Positions 5,350 through 6,665 of a stretch of 6,665 nucleotides of DNA are shown here, in pieces. The notes under the pieces are model-generated. The model was not told where the DNA came from. It was given only the letters and a program-made list of their open reading frames with translations, and searched no databases. A program made the translations under genes and the position numbers. The first letter of the stretch is position 1. Each line of letters starts with the position of its first letter. Origin of the DNA: DATKMG01 sp035541995 (lineage in GTDB: Bacteria > Acidobacteriota > Terriglobia > Versatilivoradales > Versatilivoraceae). The DNA lies in assembly GCA_035541995.1 (NCBI GenBank), contig DATKMG010000013.1, positions 1-6,665 of the forward strand. Direction: 5' to 3'.

Positions 5350-6540
5350 ATGAAGAAGAGTGGGGATATGACTGAAGATGAAAAGAAGACAATTCTGATT
5401 GTGGACGATGCTCCGGCCAATATCCGGATTGTGAATGAGATTCTCCACCCCAAGTACAAGGTTCGGATTGCCACCCATGGTGCGAAGGCCTTGGAACTGG
5501 TCGCTGTAACGCCGCATCCGGACTTGATCCTGCTGGACGTGGTTATGCCTGGGATGGACGGCTATGAGGTCTGCACCCGTTTGAAAGCCGATCCAGCGAC
5601 CCGGGATATCCCCGTGATCTTCCTGACCGGCCAGACAGAAACCACCGATGAAACAAGAGGGTTCGAGGTCGGGGCCGTGGACTACATCCACAAACCCTTT
5701 TCGCCCGCGGTCGTGGCAGCCAGAGTTCAAACTCACCTCGCGCTTCGCGAGACGCGCGAGCAGCTTGCGCGTCAATTGCAGGCCATCCGCAATGAACTCG
5801 AGACGGCCCGTCAGATCCAGTTGTCGATTCTCCCCCGCGAGATCCCCAAGGTCGCGGGTCTGGACATCGCCGCCCGGTATATTCCCATGAGTTCAGTAGC
5901 AGGGGACTTTTACGACTTCCTGGTCGTTGATGAGAAACGAATCGGAATTCTGGTGGCGGATGTATCGGGGCACGGTATGCCGGCTGCCCTGATCGCGTCC
6001 ATGCTGAAGATTGCCTTCGCGGCGCAATTAGCCCACGCGCGCGACCCGGCACTCGTAATATCGGGCTTGAATCAATCCCTGTGCGGGAAGTTTCAGGAGC
6101 ATTTCGTGACCGCAGCGTATGCGCTGATCGATATGAGCAACCGCACGCTTTACTATGCAGGCGCCGGGCATCCCCCTTTGCTCTTGAAAGAGGGGTCGAC
6201 GGGGAAAGTTCGGCGTATCCTCGAAAATGGGCTCTTCCTCGGTTTTTTCCCCGAGGCCACGTATTCCGCGGTGGAGGTCCCGTTCCAGGAGGGTGACTGG
6301 GTTCTGGCATACACAGATGGGATTCCTGAGATGACGGATGCATCCGAAGATCAATATGGAGAGGATCGTTTGAGACTCTTCATGGAGGAACATGTCGGTC
6401 TCTCAGTTGCCGAATTTGCCGACCATCTGCTGGAGCATCTCGCCATTTGGAGTGGCCGCGCCTCCGGGCAGGACCCAGATGATGATGTCACGTTGCTGGC
6501 AATTCATTTTCAGACCGCCGATAAATCCGCAGAGCCGTGA
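5350..6540 (+). CDS. Response regulator fused to RsbU/SpoIIE-type PP2C serine phosphatase
   Basis: This is a 396-residue cytoplasmic signalling protein. Residues ~13-130 are a receiver domain with the full active site: acidic pair Asp19-Asp20 (ILIVDD), phosphoacceptor Asp63 (LLDVVMPGMDG), Thr93 (FLTG) and Lys115 (HKPF). A charged helical linker at ~130-155 (REQLARQLQAIRNELETARQ) leads into ILPREIP and a PP2C-like SpoIIE domain at ~160-388. Its metal-binding acidic motifs are intact: AGDFYDF (Asp186), VADVSGHGMPAAL (Asp204), YTDGIPE (Asp323) and DPDDDVTLL (Asp375-Asp379). AGAGHPP (270-276) is also typical. In this family, phosphorylation of the receiver switches on dephosphorylation of an anti-sigma-factor antagonist (RsbV/SpoIIAA type), releasing a sigma factor or another partner-switching output. 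AAAGGA (5339-5344) five bases before the ATG supports this start; Met7 is an alternative. No partner antagonist or anti-sigma kinase is in view. Full length for this architecture. Confidence 0.93.
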   Translation: MKKSGDMTEDEKKTILIVDDAPANIRIVNEILHPKYKVRIATHGAKALELVAVTPHPDLILLDVVMPGMDGYEVCTRLKADPATRDIPVIFLTGQTETTDETRGFEVGAVDYIHKPFSPAVVAARVQTHLALRETREQLARQLQAIRNELETARQIQLSILPREIPKVAGLDIAARYIPMSSVAGDFYDFLVVDEKRIGILVADVSGHGMPAALIASMLKIAFAAQLAHARDPALVISGLNQSLCGKFQEHFVTAAYALIDMSNRTLYYAGAGHPPLLLKEGSTGKVRRILENGLFLGFFPEATYSAVEVPFQEGDWVLAYTDGIPEMTDASEDQYGEDRLRLFMEEHVGLSVAEFADHLLEHLAIWSGRASGQDPDDDVTLLAIHFQTADKSAEP

Positions 6541-6599
6541 CGGCGCCTCTGCCGCACCGCACTTCGGCTTCCCTGATTCCACACCATACGGATGAGCTT

Positions 6600-6665
6600 A
6601 TGACCATCGCCAAACGTTTGATTTTACTGCTGGCCATTCCTCTACTGGCTCTTTCCGGCCTCGCT
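6600..6665 (+). CDS. N-terminus of a membrane protein, possibly a sensor kinase (truncated by window edge)
   Basis: An ATG at 6600 opens a frame of 22 codons to the window end without a stop. It reads MTIAKRLILLLAIPLL and continues hydrophobic. A short basic start followed at once by a transmembrane helix is typical of HAMP- or PAS-containing sensor histidine kinases in Acidobacteriota, and of chemoreceptors. It starts 59 bp after the response-regulator/phosphatase gene, so a cognate sensor would make sense. The upstream GGATGAG (6590-6596) is a poor ribosome-binding site. Only the membrane-anchored N-terminus is shown by the sequence; the kinase call is inference. Confidence 0.5.
   Translation, partial: MTIAKRLILLLAIPLLALSGLA

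Noticed and set aside
5543..6343. 266-codon minus-strand open frame
   Set aside because: Antisense to the receiver-phosphatase gene and rich in Arg/Pro/Ser, as expected from reading GC-rich coding DNA on the wrong strand.

Overview
The window most likely comes from an Acidobacteriota (Acidobacteria) chromosome, probably a Solibacter/Bryobacter-like or related lineage. Three things suggest this: an Oar-type TonB-dependent receptor with an N-terminal carboxypeptidase-regulatory-like domain; a membrane-anchored regulator with the 'IVRVHVSQLRKRLEQYF...IEIPKGSYAPVF' type of winged-helix domain that is very common in that phylum; and the GC-rich, loosely packed gene order. The lineage is inferred from family resemblance, not from a marker gene.

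Layout. (1) Positions 1-1586, minus strand: the N-terminal 528 codons of an Oar-like TonB-dependent outer-membrane receptor, which continues past the left edge. (2) 1587-2178: a 592-bp divergent intergenic region with no convincing gene. It holds a perfect 16-bp palindrome, a cluster of TTACC motifs, an imperfect tandem repeat of about 33 bp, a perfect 14-bp palindrome and a 14-bp-stem inverted repeat. (3) 2179-3504, plus: a one-component regulator with a cytoplasmic winged-helix-like domain, one transmembrane helix and a ~265-residue extracytoplasmic domain. (4) 3588-5180, plus: a Tat-signal protein with an L-fucose-isomerase-like (FucI/COG2407-like) C-terminal region. (5) 5350-6540, plus: a response regulator fused to an RsbU/SpoIIE-type PP2C serine phosphatase. 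(6) 6600-right edge, plus: the first 22 codons of a membrane protein, possibly a sensor kinase.

Reading of the locus. The receptor and the membrane regulator are divergently transcribed from a region rich in operator-like sequences. The Tat-exported isomerase-fold protein follows the regulator by 83 bp on the same strand. This looks like a small nutrient-acquisition module: outer-membrane import, extracytoplasmic sensing, and an exported sugar-processing or sugar-binding protein. The substrate cannot be read from the sequence. The phosphatase/response regulator and the partial gene after it look like a separate signalling unit of the partner-switching or stress-response type.

The most notable points are the export signal on a fold that is normally cytoplasmic, the uncharacterised extracytoplasmic domain of the regulator, and the structured divergent control region.
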